Assembly: GCA_028818385.1 (NCBI GenBank)
Contig: JAPPNY010000039.1
Location: forward strand, 1 to 36,830
DNA: 36,830 nucleotides
Source of the DNA: Spirochaetaceae bacterium
GTDB lineage: Bacteria; Spirochaetota; Spirochaetia; SZUA-6; Bin103
Reading direction: 5' to 3'
The translations under genes and the position numbers were made by a program. Shown here piece by piece: positions 25,576 through 34,239 of the stretch. Numbering within the stretch: the first letter of the stretch is position 1; every line of letters starts with the position of its first letter. The notes beneath the pieces are model-generated. The model worked only from the letters and a program-made list of their open reading frames with translations, searched no databases and was not told the DNA's origin.

Positions 25576-26979
25576 CTACGTGCCTCCCGCGGCCGCGCCC
25601 ACCGGAACCATGGCCGCCCGCACGGCCTGGCGCACGTCGGCGACCGCCCGCGAGCCGGATGCGTGATCGGCGGGGAGCGGCCCCGGAGCGAGCACGGTGG
25701 TGATGCCGAGGCCGGCGGCCGCCCGCAGGCGCCGTTCGGTGCCCACCGCGCGCCGAATCTGGCCCGCCAGCGTGATCTCGCCGAAGGCCGCCAGGGTCGC
25801 GGCCGGGGTGAGCTCGGTGCGCGCACCGTACAGCGCCAGCGCGATCGGCAGGTCGGCCGCCACGTCGCGCAGCCGCAGACCGCCGGCGACGTTCATGTAG
25901 ATGTCGCGGTCAAGGAACGGCACCTGCACCGAGCGCTGCAGCACGGCGGCGATGCGAGCCACCCGCCCGCCGTCGATGCGGTCGGAGACGATGCGCGGGC
26001 TCGCGCGCTGCGCGGGCACGGCGAGCGCCTGTACCTCGACGCACAGCACGCGTGAGCCTTCGTAGATCGCGGCGATCGCCACGCCGGGCGGCGGCCGGCC
26101 GGCGCCCGCATGCTCGACGAACCGTGACTCCGGATCGGCAAGCTGCCGCAGGCCACGGCCGGTCATCTCGAAGAGCGCCACCTCTTCGACCGGGCCGAAA
26201 CGGTTCTTCGACGCGCGCAGAAAGCGCAGCTCCGCGCTGCCGGTCTCGAAGGAGAGGACGACGTCCACCATGTGCTCGATCGCCTTGGGGCCGGCGATGC
26301 CGCCTTCCTTGGTGACGTGCGCGACCAGCACCGTGATCGCGTTGCGCGCGTGCGTCCAGCCGGTCAGCGCGTCGCAGATCTCCTTGATCTGGTTCACGGC
26401 GCCCGGCTGGGCGGAAGAGCCCGCGGCGGTCAGGGCCTGCAGCGAGTCGACGATGACCGCCGCCGGCCGGGCGGTGTCCAGCAGCCGCAACAGCTCGCCC
26501 AGCTCCGCTCCCGCCCAGACCTCCAGCCTCGGCGCCTGCAGCCGCAGCCGGTCGGCGCGCAGCCGCAGATGCTCGGCCGATTCCTCGGCGCTGACGTAGA
26601 GCACCCGTCCGGCGGTCTGCAGCTTCGCGGCGACCTGCAGGAGCAGGGTGGACTTGCCGACCCCGGGCTCGCCGCCGATCAGCGTGGTCGAGCCGCGCAT
26701 GAACCCGCCTCCGAGCACGCGGTCCAGCTCGCCGTTGCCGGAGGCGACGCGGAGCCCGGGATCGGCTTCGATCGAGGCCAGCGGTACCGCCAGCGGTGCC
26801 TCGCCGGCAGCCAAGACGGAGGCGGCAGAACCGCCTTCGATCTCGCGGAAGCTGTTCCACTCACCGCAGTTGGGGCAGCGCCCCAGCCACTTGGGCTCAC
26901 GCCTCTCGCACGAGGTGCAGACGAACAGGCGCTGGTCGCGCCCGCCCTGCCTAGCCCTGGCGCCCGGCGCGTTCCGCAT
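25576..26979 (-). CDS. radA: DNA repair protein RadA (Sms)
   Basis: 467 residues. N-terminal zinc finger Cys 21, 24, 35 and 38 (FVCTSC, CPNCGEWNSF). RecA-like core with Walker A GGEPGVGKST (102-111), Walker B AVIVDSLQALT and the RadA-specific KNRFGPVEEVALFEM. The C-terminal Lon-protease-like domain (FLDRDIYMNVAGGLRL on) lacks a protease serine, as is normal for RadA. It promotes branch migration of recombination intermediates. The ATG lies inside the end of rdgB (29-nt overlap). It ends close to the stop of the convergent TraB gene. Confidence 0.96.
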   Translation of the reverse strand: MRNAPGARARQGGRDQRLFVCTSCERREPKWLGRCPNCGEWNSFREIEGGSAASVLAAGEAPLAVPLASIEADPGLRVASGNGELDRVLGGGFMRGSTTLIGGEPGVGKSTLLLQVAAKLQTAGRVLYVSAEESAEHLRLRADRLRLQAPRLEVWAGAELGELLRLLDTARPAAVIVDSLQALTAAGSSAQPGAVNQIKEICDALTGWTHARNAITVLVAHVTKEGGIAGPKAIEHMVDVVLSFETGSAELRFLRASKNRFGPVEEVALFEMTGRGLRQLADPESRFVEHAGAGRPPPGVAIAAIYEGSRVLCVEVQALAVPAQRASPRIVSDRIDGGRVARIAAVLQRSVQVPFLDRDIYMNVAGGLRLRDVAADLPIALALYGARTELTPAATLAAFGEITLAGQIRRAVGTERRLRAAAGLGITTVLAPGPLPADHASGSRAVADVRQAVRAAMVPVGAAAGGT

Positions 26980-27556
26980 GGCTCATCGAATCCAGCAGCA
27001 CCCCGCGCAGCCGGCGCAGGGCCCGGCCGCGGTGCGAGATCGCGTCCTTGGCGGCGCCGTCCATCTCGGCAAAGGTCTTCCCGGCGCCGAGAGGCCGGAA
27101 GATCGGATCGTAGCCGAACCCGCCCGCGCCCCGCGGGGCGGAGATGATGCTGCCCTCCACCGTTTCCTGGGCGACCAGAAGCCGGTGATCGGCCAGCATC
27201 ACCGCAACGCAGCACACGAACCTCGCGGAACGGTCGGCCGCGCCGGCAAGAGCGTCCAGCAACAGGAGGTTGCGCCGCTCCTGGGTGAGGTCGCCGCCGT
27301 AGCGCGCGGAACGCACGCCCGGCGCGCCGCCGAGCGCCGTGACGACCAGCCCGGAGTCGTCGGCCACCGCGGCCGCGCCTGTCATCGCGAACAGATGGCG
27401 CGCCTTGCCGAGCGCGTTGTCGAGGAAGGTGGCGCCCCGTTCGTCGTAGGCGAAGGGCAGCCCGCGGTCGGCGGGGGTCAGCACCTGCACCTCCGGCAAC
27501 ACGCGGCGAAACTCGCGGACCTTTCCGGCGTTGGTGCTGGCCAGTAGCAGCGTCAA
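26951..27556 (-). CDS. rdgB: XTP/dITP pyrophosphatase, RdgB/HAM1 family
   Basis: 201 residues, TTG start (MTLLLASTNAGKVREFRRVL). It removes inosine and xanthosine triphosphates from the nucleotide pool. Motifs: STNAGKVREF (7-16), FLDNALGKARH, AVADDSGLVVTALGGAPGV, GGFGYDPIFRP and AAKDAISHRGRALR, all typical. It starts 12 nt after the sigma-like gene and overlaps radA, so the three genes form one transcript. No ATG or GTG is available near the N-terminus, so the TTG is well supported by the conserved MxLLLAxTNxGK start. Confidence 0.94.
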   Translation of the reverse strand: MTLLLASTNAGKVREFRRVLPEVQVLTPADRGLPFAYDERGATFLDNALGKARHLFAMTGAAAVADDSGLVVTALGGAPGVRSARYGGDLTQERRNLLLLDALAGAADRSARFVCCVAVMLADHRLLVAQETVEGSIISAPRGAGGFGYDPIFRPLGAGKTFAEMDGAAKDAISHRGRALRRLRGVLLDSMSHAERAGRQG

Positions 27557-27568
27557 GTGACGTGCAGG

Positions 27569-28480
27569 CTACCGCGGGGGGAAACGGTGCTTCAACCAGA
27601 ACAGCCCGGTGTCCACCGTTCCCTTGGGGATCCCGAGGAGCTGGGCGATCTGCCGGTTGCTCGGCCCCAGCCGCACCGCCCCGAGCTCCGCCCTGGCGTT
27701 GGTTGCCGTCCGGCGCGCGCGCTGCAGCCGATGCTCCAGGAGCCGCCGCCGGTCCGCGTCGGTCTCGTCGCGGAGCTGTCCCTCGATCAGCCGCGCCATG
27801 GCGAAGGCGTGATTGGTCCGCTGGCTGAGCCTGGTCCAGCGGCGCTGCGACGCCCCGCTCGCCCTGCGCGCCACCCCGATCAGCGCCTGCAGATCGTCAC
27901 GGCCGCACAGGCCGGCCCAGGCAGGCACGTGCGTGTCGTGCATCCGCAGGCAGTTCTTGAGCACCGCGAACAGCAACCGCCTGCGCACGGCCGGGTTGCC
28001 GGCCGCCGCCGTCGTGGCCTGTGCGGCAGCCAGTGTGGCCGGCAGCGTGGCCGGCGCAGCAGCGGGAGCCGCAGCAGCGGGCGCCCGGCGCGTGCGCACG
28101 TCGGCTCCGCCGGAACTGAGCTCGGCCGCATCCGGATCCCAGAACGGAGGGGTACCGGCGAGCCGCCACGCGGCATCCCGGCGTCTCTTCGCGCGGTAGT
28201 AGCTGCGGAGTTGCCAGGTCAGGACCGACTTGAGGTACGCCTCGAACGGCCGCCCCTGGTCCTGGAAGCGGTCGATCAAATCCTGCAGGCGCGGCCGGCA
28301 GTACAGATAGAAATCGCCGCAATCGTCGTCGTCCACCGGTCCGCCCTGCCAGAGGGGAAAGCGGTAGACGTATGCGCCGATCCGGTTGAGCAGTTCGCGC
28401 CGCCCGGTGCCGGTGCGCTGGTAGCGGAGCACCGCGGGCTTCATCGGGTCATCGAGGGTCCTGGTCACTGACTTCGTCAT
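27569..28480 (-). CDS. Divergent sigma-70-like regulatory protein
   Basis: 303 residues. The N-terminal third resembles sigma region 2: CGDFYLYCRPRLQDLIDRFQ then PFEAYLKSVLTWQLRSYYRA and a basic KRRRD (about 54-101). An Ala/Pro-rich insertion follows (about 133-165). The C-terminal end is a clear helix-turn-helix like sigma region 4.2: GPSNRQIAQLLGIPKGTVDTGLFWLKHRF. It looks like an ECF-size sigma factor with a long inserted middle domain (about 170-250, helical, Arg-rich). No anti-sigma gene is adjacent. A DNA-binding or sigma function is inferred, not shown. An alternative start is Met13. Confidence 0.55.
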   Translation of the reverse strand: MTKSVTRTLDDPMKPAVLRYQRTGTGRRELLNRIGAYVYRFPLWQGGPVDDDDCGDFYLYCRPRLQDLIDRFQDQGRPFEAYLKSVLTWQLRSYYRAKRRRDAAWRLAGTPPFWDPDAAELSSGGADVRTRRAPAAAAPAAAPATLPATLAAAQATTAAAGNPAVRRRLLFAVLKNCLRMHDTHVPAWAGLCGRDDLQALIGVARRASGASQRRWTRLSQRTNHAFAMARLIEGQLRDETDADRRRLLEHRLQRARRTATNARAELGAVRLGPSNRQIAQLLGIPKGTVDTGLFWLKHRFPPR

Positions 28481-28621
28481 GAAGACCAGGGAGAACAGGA
28501 AGCGTGCCAGGATCGGGCTGCCGGAGAGGCCGTTGATGGGCCGCCTCGGCGCGCGCCTTACCCGTGTTTACTCAAATGGGCGACGGGCGCTCCTCCAGCG
28601 TCCGAGCCCGCGGGAACGTCG

Positions 28622-29623
28622 CTATCGCTGTCGCTGGAGCCGTTCGATCTGGGGAGCCAGCACCGCCAGCGCGGCCTGCCTGGCCTGCTCGACGGTGCCG
28701 CGGAAGGAGCATCCGGCCGCCTGTGGATGACCGCCCCCGCCCAGCTCGTGCGCGCACGAGCCGACGTCGACGGCGGTGGTCGACCGCATGCTCACCGAGC
28801 ATTCGCCCGGACTCTCCTCGCGCACGACCAGCAGCGCTTCGGCGCCGGCGACCGTCTGCAGCAGCGAATACAGGTCGTCGTCGCCGCGCCCGGCCTCGCC
28901 GATCTCCGCCCGGTCGCTCGCGTACTTCGCCGTGTACAGGAGCAGCCCGCCGTAGAGACGTTGGGAGCGGGCCAGCATGCGGCCGAGCATCACGCGACGT
29001 TCGAACGGGCGCGCGCCGAACATGCCCGAGTAGGCGGCCTCGGTGCTGGCGCCGGCATCCACCAGGCGCGCGACGGCGCGGAACACGTAGCCGGTGTCGT
29101 TGCGCAGGTGACGGAAGAAGCCGGTATCGGTGCAGGTCGCGAACAGCAGCAGGTCGGCCTCCTCCTTCGTCGGCCGGTCGCCCAGCAGCTCGATCAGGCC
29201 CTGCACGAGCAACGCGGTGGCGGGAACCGTCGGCACGATCAGGCGCTCGTCGCCGAACGGATCGCCGGCCGCGTGATGGTCGATCACCAGCGTCGGCAGA
29301 CCCGCGATGCCCTTTCCGGGCTCGCCCGTGCGGTCGGCGGTCGAGCAGTCCAGGACGATGGCGGCCGCGTCGCCGGCGCGGTCCTGCGGGGTCACGCCGG
29401 GGGCGAAACGCGGCGCGAACGAGGCGATCTCCGGCCGGGTGAACGGGCCTTCGCAGAAGGTGCGCGCCCGCTTGCCGCGGCGCCGCAGGAAGCTGGCGAG
29501 CGCCAGCGGCGAGGCCAGGCAGTCGCCGTCGGGATCCTGGTGGCCGAGGAGGAGGTAGGTGTCGTGCGCTGAGAGAAAGCGTTCGATGGCCGGCGGGACC
29601 TCGAACGGATAGCGGTCGGTCAC
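28622..29623 (-). CDS. DHH/DHHA1 family phosphoesterase (NrnA-like)
   Basis: 333 residues from the GTG at 29623 (VTDRYPFEVPPAIERFL). Longer in-frame starts reach into the M24 gene and give an Arg-rich leader without similarity. DHH motifs: LLLGHQDPDGDCLAS (DxD, 30-34), VIVLDCSTADR-like (AAIVLDCSTADR), LVIDHHAAGDPFG (DHH) and DTGFFRHLRNDTGYVF. The DHHA1 motif near the end is ELGGGGHPQAAGC. The family hydrolyses nanoRNAs, pAp or cyclic dinucleotide products; NrnA-like oligoribonuclease/pAp phosphatase is the closest fit by length and motifs. It starts 55 nt after the M24 stop. Confidence 0.85.
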   Translation of the reverse strand: MTDRYPFEVPPAIERFLSAHDTYLLLGHQDPDGDCLASPLALASFLRRRGKRARTFCEGPFTRPEIASFAPRFAPGVTPQDRAGDAAAIVLDCSTADRTGEPGKGIAGLPTLVIDHHAAGDPFGDERLIVPTVPATALLVQGLIELLGDRPTKEEADLLLFATCTDTGFFRHLRNDTGYVFRAVARLVDAGASTEAAYSGMFGARPFERRVMLGRMLARSQRLYGGLLLYTAKYASDRAEIGEAGRGDDDLYSLLQTVAGAEALLVVREESPGECSVSMRSTTAVDVGSCAHELGGGGHPQAAGCSFRGTVEQARQAALAVLAPQIERLQRQR

Positions 29624-29678
29624 GGGCGCAAGAAGTACGCCGGCGGCGGGGCGCAGTGCAACCAGCGTGCCGCGGACG

Positions 29679-30881
29679 CTACGGCAACGATAGCAGGGCC
29701 TCCTGGGCCGGGCCACCGGATGCCACCGGCCGGCCGCACCGTATTGATACGTCGATCTCGGTGCGCATGCCGAACTCGCCGGGGAAATAGACGCCGGGCT
29801 CGACCGAGAAGCAGGCGCCTTCGGTGACCGGGCGCTCGTCCGGAAACTCGAACGAGTCGAGGTTCACCCCGGAGCCGTGCAGGTCGGTGTCGATGCTGTG
29901 GCCGGTGCGGTGCCGCACCGCGGACAGCAGATCGCGCTCGGCCAATTCCTGGCGGCAGGCGCGGTCGACGTCGCTGCCCGACACCGTGCGGCCCGCCTCC
30001 GCGGCGTCGGCCAGGAACGTCACCGCGCGTTCGCGGGCGGCGAGCACCGCGGCGAAGGCATCCCGTTGTCGTGCGGTCGGCTGCCTCGCGGCCACGCCGA
30101 CCCAGGAGATGTCGGCGTAGACCGCTTCCGGCGCCGGCTCCTTGCACCACAGGTCGAGTTGCACCACCTGGCCCGGCGCGAGCGCCGCTCCGGCCCCGGA
30201 CGCGCTGTAGTGGGGATCGGCCGAATGCGCTCCGAAGGCGGTGATCGGCTCGTGATCGGTGACCATGCCGTGCTCCTCGAACGCGGCCAGAATGCCGTCG
30301 CGAACGGCCCCTTCGGTCACGGCCCGTCCGGCGGCGCAGGCCCGCACGATGCGCTGCCAGGAATCGGCGACGATGTCGTGCAGCGCCTCCGCGGCGCGGT
30401 CGTGGCTGGCGAGCTGGGCGCCGCTCAGGCCGCCCATCGTCCACTGCACCAGGTCCTCGGAGGGTTGCAGGGTGAAGCCGGCCCGCTCCAGCAGGCGCGC
30501 GGTGCCGTGGTCGAGCGTGGACAGGCGCGGCAGGGTGGGCGAGCACTGAGCGGCCAGGACGCTGCCCGGCGGAGCGATGCCGCCGAGCAGCTCCGCGAAG
30601 CGGGAGCGCGACGCGTAGCGGTGCGTCGTGCCGTCCACGTGGTCCAGGACGCCGGCTTCGATCTCGTGGACGAGCTTGGTCACGGGGCCGTCGGCCGGTA
30701 CCACCGCCAGCCACGGCCGGCTGTTGCTGGCACCGGCGCCGATTCCGAGCACCGCGTCGGCGATCTGGTCGCGGTGGTAGACGTTGTAGAACAGCCAGCC
30801 GGCGCAGCCGGAGCGGCGCACCGCGGCGCGCGCCTGGTCGAGCCGGCCGCTCACTCTTCGAGTGAGGTTCGCTTCGCTCAC
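29679..30881 (-). CDS. M24 family metallopeptidase (Xaa-Pro aminopeptidase-like)
   Basis: 400 residues from the GTG at 30881, which overlaps the argF-like stop as GTGA (4 nt). Pita-bread fold C-terminal half with the five expected metal ligands: Asp in VVQLDLWCKE, Asp in VYADISWVG, His in RTGHSIDTDLHG, Glu in FSVEPGVYFPG and Glu in MRTEIDVSIR. The N-terminal creatinase-like domain (about 1-160) is divergent. Related members act as X-Pro aminopeptidases or dipeptidases; the substrate is not predictable. A second GTG nine codons in (30854) lies in a repeat of the same 13-bp junction sequence. Confidence 0.85.
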   Translation of the reverse strand: MSEANLTRRVSGRLDQARAAVRRSGCAGWLFYNVYHRDQIADAVLGIGAGASNSRPWLAVVPADGPVTKLVHEIEAGVLDHVDGTTHRYASRSRFAELLGGIAPPGSVLAAQCSPTLPRLSTLDHGTARLLERAGFTLQPSEDLVQWTMGGLSGAQLASHDRAAEALHDIVADSWQRIVRACAAGRAVTEGAVRDGILAAFEEHGMVTDHEPITAFGAHSADPHYSASGAGAALAPGQVVQLDLWCKEPAPEAVYADISWVGVAARQPTARQRDAFAAVLAARERAVTFLADAAEAGRTVSGSDVDRACRQELAERDLLSAVRHRTGHSIDTDLHGSGVNLDSFEFPDERPVTEGACFSVEPGVYFPGEFGMRTEIDVSIRCGRPVASGGPAQEALLSLP

Positions 30882-31807
30882 TCTTCGCCGACCAGCGTCG
30901 CCAGCATCAGCGCCTTGGCCGTGTGCTTGCGGTTCTCCGCCTGCTCCCAGACCATCGAGCGGGAGGATTCGAAAACGCTGTGGGTGACCTCGTTGCCCTT
31001 CACCGCCGGCAGGTCGTGCATGAAGATCGCGGTGTCGGCCGCCCGCCCCATCAGCGCGTCGTTGACCTGGTAGCCGGCCAGGAGCTGCAGGCGCTCCGCC
31101 TCGCGGTCCTCCTCGCCCATGGACGCCCACACGTCGGTGTAGACGACGTCGGCTCCGTCCACGGCCTCCAGGTCGGCGCTTACCGTGAGGGACGCGCCCG
31201 ACCCGTTGCGGCAGGCCTCGACCAGCTCCGGAGCCGGCTGCAGCTCGCTCGGCGCCACCAGCGTGCAGCCGACACCGGCCATGGAACAGCCAACCATGAG
31301 CGAGGTGGCGACGTTGTTGCGCGCGTCGCCCACGTAGGCCAGCGACACGCCGTCGAGAGCGCCGTAGTGCTCGCGGATGGTGAGCAGGTCGGCCAGCACC
31401 TGGGTGGGGTGCCGGCTGTCGGTGAGCCCATTGTACACGGGGATGCCGGCGTACCGGGCCAGGGTCTCGACCGTCTCCTGGGCGTAGCCGCGGTACTGGA
31501 TGGCGTCGTACATACGGCCGAACACGCGCGCGGTGTCCTCGATCGACTCCTTGGCGCCGAGCTGCAGCTCGTCCCGGTTCATCACGACCGGAAAGCCGCC
31601 CTCTTCCCCGAACGCGGTCGCGAAGGCGGAGCGGGTGCGGGTGGACGGCTTCTCGTACAGCATCGCCAGCGCCAGTCCGGCGAATCGCTGGTGCCGCTCT
31701 CCCGAGCGGCGCTGCCGCTTGACGACGGCGGACAGGTCCAGGAGCCCCCTGAGCTCGTCGGGGGAAAGGTCGTGCAAGGTGAGCAAGGAACGTCCGAGCA
31801 GTCTCAT
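30878..31807 (-). CDS. argF: Ornithine carbamoyltransferase-like protein with HDLP in place of HCLP
   Basis: 309 residues from the ATG at 31807, which has GGAGG at good spacing. Carbamoyl-phosphate motif STRTR (55-59), HPTQVLADLL, SLAYVGDARNN and DVWASMGEED (the SMG motif of ornithine-binding members) are present. The usual HCLP motif, whose Cys contacts ornithine, reads HDLPAVKGNEV (His264-Asp265). So the fold and carbamoyl-phosphate site look intact while the amino-acid site may differ. It may still be ArgF. No other arginine gene is in the window. It is the first gene of a coupled pair with the M24 peptidase. Confidence 0.82.
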   Translation of the reverse strand: MRLLGRSLLTLHDLSPDELRGLLDLSAVVKRQRRSGERHQRFAGLALAMLYEKPSTRTRSAFATAFGEEGGFPVVMNRDELQLGAKESIEDTARVFGRMYDAIQYRGYAQETVETLARYAGIPVYNGLTDSRHPTQVLADLLTIREHYGALDGVSLAYVGDARNNVATSLMVGCSMAGVGCTLVAPSELQPAPELVEACRNGSGASLTVSADLEAVDGADVVYTDVWASMGEEDREAERLQLLAGYQVNDALMGRAADTAIFMHDLPAVKGNEVTHSVFESSRSMVWEQAENRKHTAKALMLATLVGEE

Positions 31808-31908
31808 GTCTGCCTCCAAATCCCGGTGGAATGCTCCCGGCGGAGCGCGGAGAAGCGCGTAACCTACCGAAAGACGCACTCCCCCGGCAACCCTGGACGC
31901 GCGGAAGA

Positions 31909-31938
31909 TTGACGCCGGGAAACCCGGTTTCCTATAGT
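31909..31938 (+). promoter_or_regulatory. Promoter of tRNA-Leu
   Basis: TTGACG, 18-nt spacer containing the palindrome CCGGGAAACCCGG, then TATAGT, ending 21 nt before the tRNA 5' end. It closely resembles the promoter of the serine tRNA array. The palindrome may be a regulator site. Confidence 0.7.
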
Positions 31939-31959
31939 GCGGGCCCACCCGAGCCCGAC

Positions 31960-32045
31960 GCTGCGGTGGTGGAATTGGTAGACACGCTAGCTTGAGGGGC
32001 TAGTGGGAGTTAAATCCCGTGAAGGTTCAAGTCCTTTCCGCAGCA
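31960..32045 (+). tRNA. tRNA-Leu(GAG)
   Basis: 86 nt. Acceptor GCTGCGG/CCGCAGC with discriminator A, D-arm GTG-GAATTGGTAGA-CAC, anticodon stem CTAGC/GCTAG around TTGAGGG (anticodon GAG, reading CUC and CUU), long variable arm TGGGAGTTAAATCCCGT, T-arm GAAGG-TTCAAGT-CCTTT. CCA is not encoded. The oppD coding region begins 26 nt later. Confidence 0.94.
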
Positions 32046-32071
32046 ACAACTGTCGTGAACGAATCGGTAGC

Positions 32072-33120
32072 GTGCCTGAGGTGAGTCAGGACACGGGCAC
32101 CGTTGTCGCGCCGCTGCTTTCGGTGCGCGACCTGCGCACCTACTTCCACACCGAGGATGGCGTGGTGCCGGCGGTGGACGGGGTGAGCTTCGACCTGCCG
32201 GCCGGCGGGACGCTCGGCATCGTCGGCGAGTCCGGCTGCGGCAAGAGCGTCACGGCGCTGACGGTGCTGCGGCTGGTGGCCTCGCCTCCCGGCCGCATCG
32301 AGAGCGGGCGCATCCTGTTCGAGGGGCAGGACCTGCTGCGCTTCCCGGAGGCGCGCATGCGCGAGATCCGCGGCAACGAGATCTCGATGATCTTCCAGGA
32401 GCCGATGTCGAGCCTGAACCCGGTGTTCAGCGTCGGTTTCCAGATCGCCGAGAACATCATCCAGCACCAGCGGCTGCGCAAGCGCGAGGCCTACGGCCGC
32501 GCCGTCGAGATGCTGGAGCTGGTCGGCATACCCGCCCCCGAGAAGCGGGTGCGCGACTACCCGCACGAGATGAGCGGCGGCATGCGGCAGCGGGTGATGA
32601 TCGCCATGGCGCTGTCGTGCCACCCGAAGATACTGATCGCGGACGAGCCGTCGACCGCGCTGGACACCACGATCCAGGCGCAGATCCTGGACCTGATGCG
32701 CCAGCTCCGCGCGGAGCTCGGCATGGCGATCGTCCTGATCACCCACGATCTGGGGGTGGTCGCCGAGATGGTGCAGCAGGTGGTGGTGATGTACGCCGGC
32801 AAGATCGTCGAGCGGGCCGACGTGGTCACCTTGTTCCGCGAGGGCCGCCACCCGTACACGGAGGGCCTCCTGGGATCGCTGCCGAATCCCGCCGAAGAGC
32901 GCGACGAGCTGGTGGCGATCGAGGGCGTGGTGCCGAGCCCGCACGCGATGCCTGCGGGGTGCCGGTTCCATCCGCGCTGTCCGTACGCGCAGGAGATCTG
33001 CGGGACCAAGGAGCCGCCGCTGCACGCGTTCTGGCCCGGGCACGAGGCGGCATGTTACCGCTACTCGGACTTCCGGCCGATGCGCGAAGCCACCGCGGCC
33101 CGCGACAAGGCCGGGTCTTG

Positions 33121-33121
<1 letters not shown>
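32072..33121 (+). CDS. oppD: Oligopeptide/dipeptide ABC transporter ATP-binding protein, OppD type
   Basis: 349 residues from the GTG at 32072 (another GTG three codons later is equally possible; earlier starts lie in the tRNA). Walker A is GESGCGKSV (about 54-62), Q-loop [14 protein letters not shown], signature [15 protein letters not shown], Walker [16 protein letters not shown] and switch His in LITHDLGVV. The C-terminal oligo_HPY extension ends in the Cys-containing [13 protein letters not shown], typical for OppD/DppD and possibly an iron-sulphur site. oppF follows with a 1-nt overlap. No permease or binding-protein gene is beside it in this window. Confidence 0.9.
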
Positions 33122-34200
<1,079 letters not shown>

Positions 34201-34216
34201 ACTACCGTGCGGACGA

Positions 34217-34237
34217 GGCTTCAAGCGCCCTGGAACA
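34217..34237 (+). repeat. Core fragment of the inverted-repeat element (third copy, degraded)
   Basis: GGCTTCAAGCGCCCTGGAACA differs at one of 21 bases from the core of copy 2 (20367-20387). The terminal inverted repeats are absent. It sits in the 39-bp gap between the convergent oppF and the helical sensor gene, 2 nt from the latter's stop. Confidence 0.6.
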
Positions 34238-34239
34238 AC

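Noticed and set aside
32003..32071. Upstream extension of oppD reaching into tRNA-Leu
   Set aside because: It would translate part of the tRNA gene; the OppD fold starts after the GTG at 32072.
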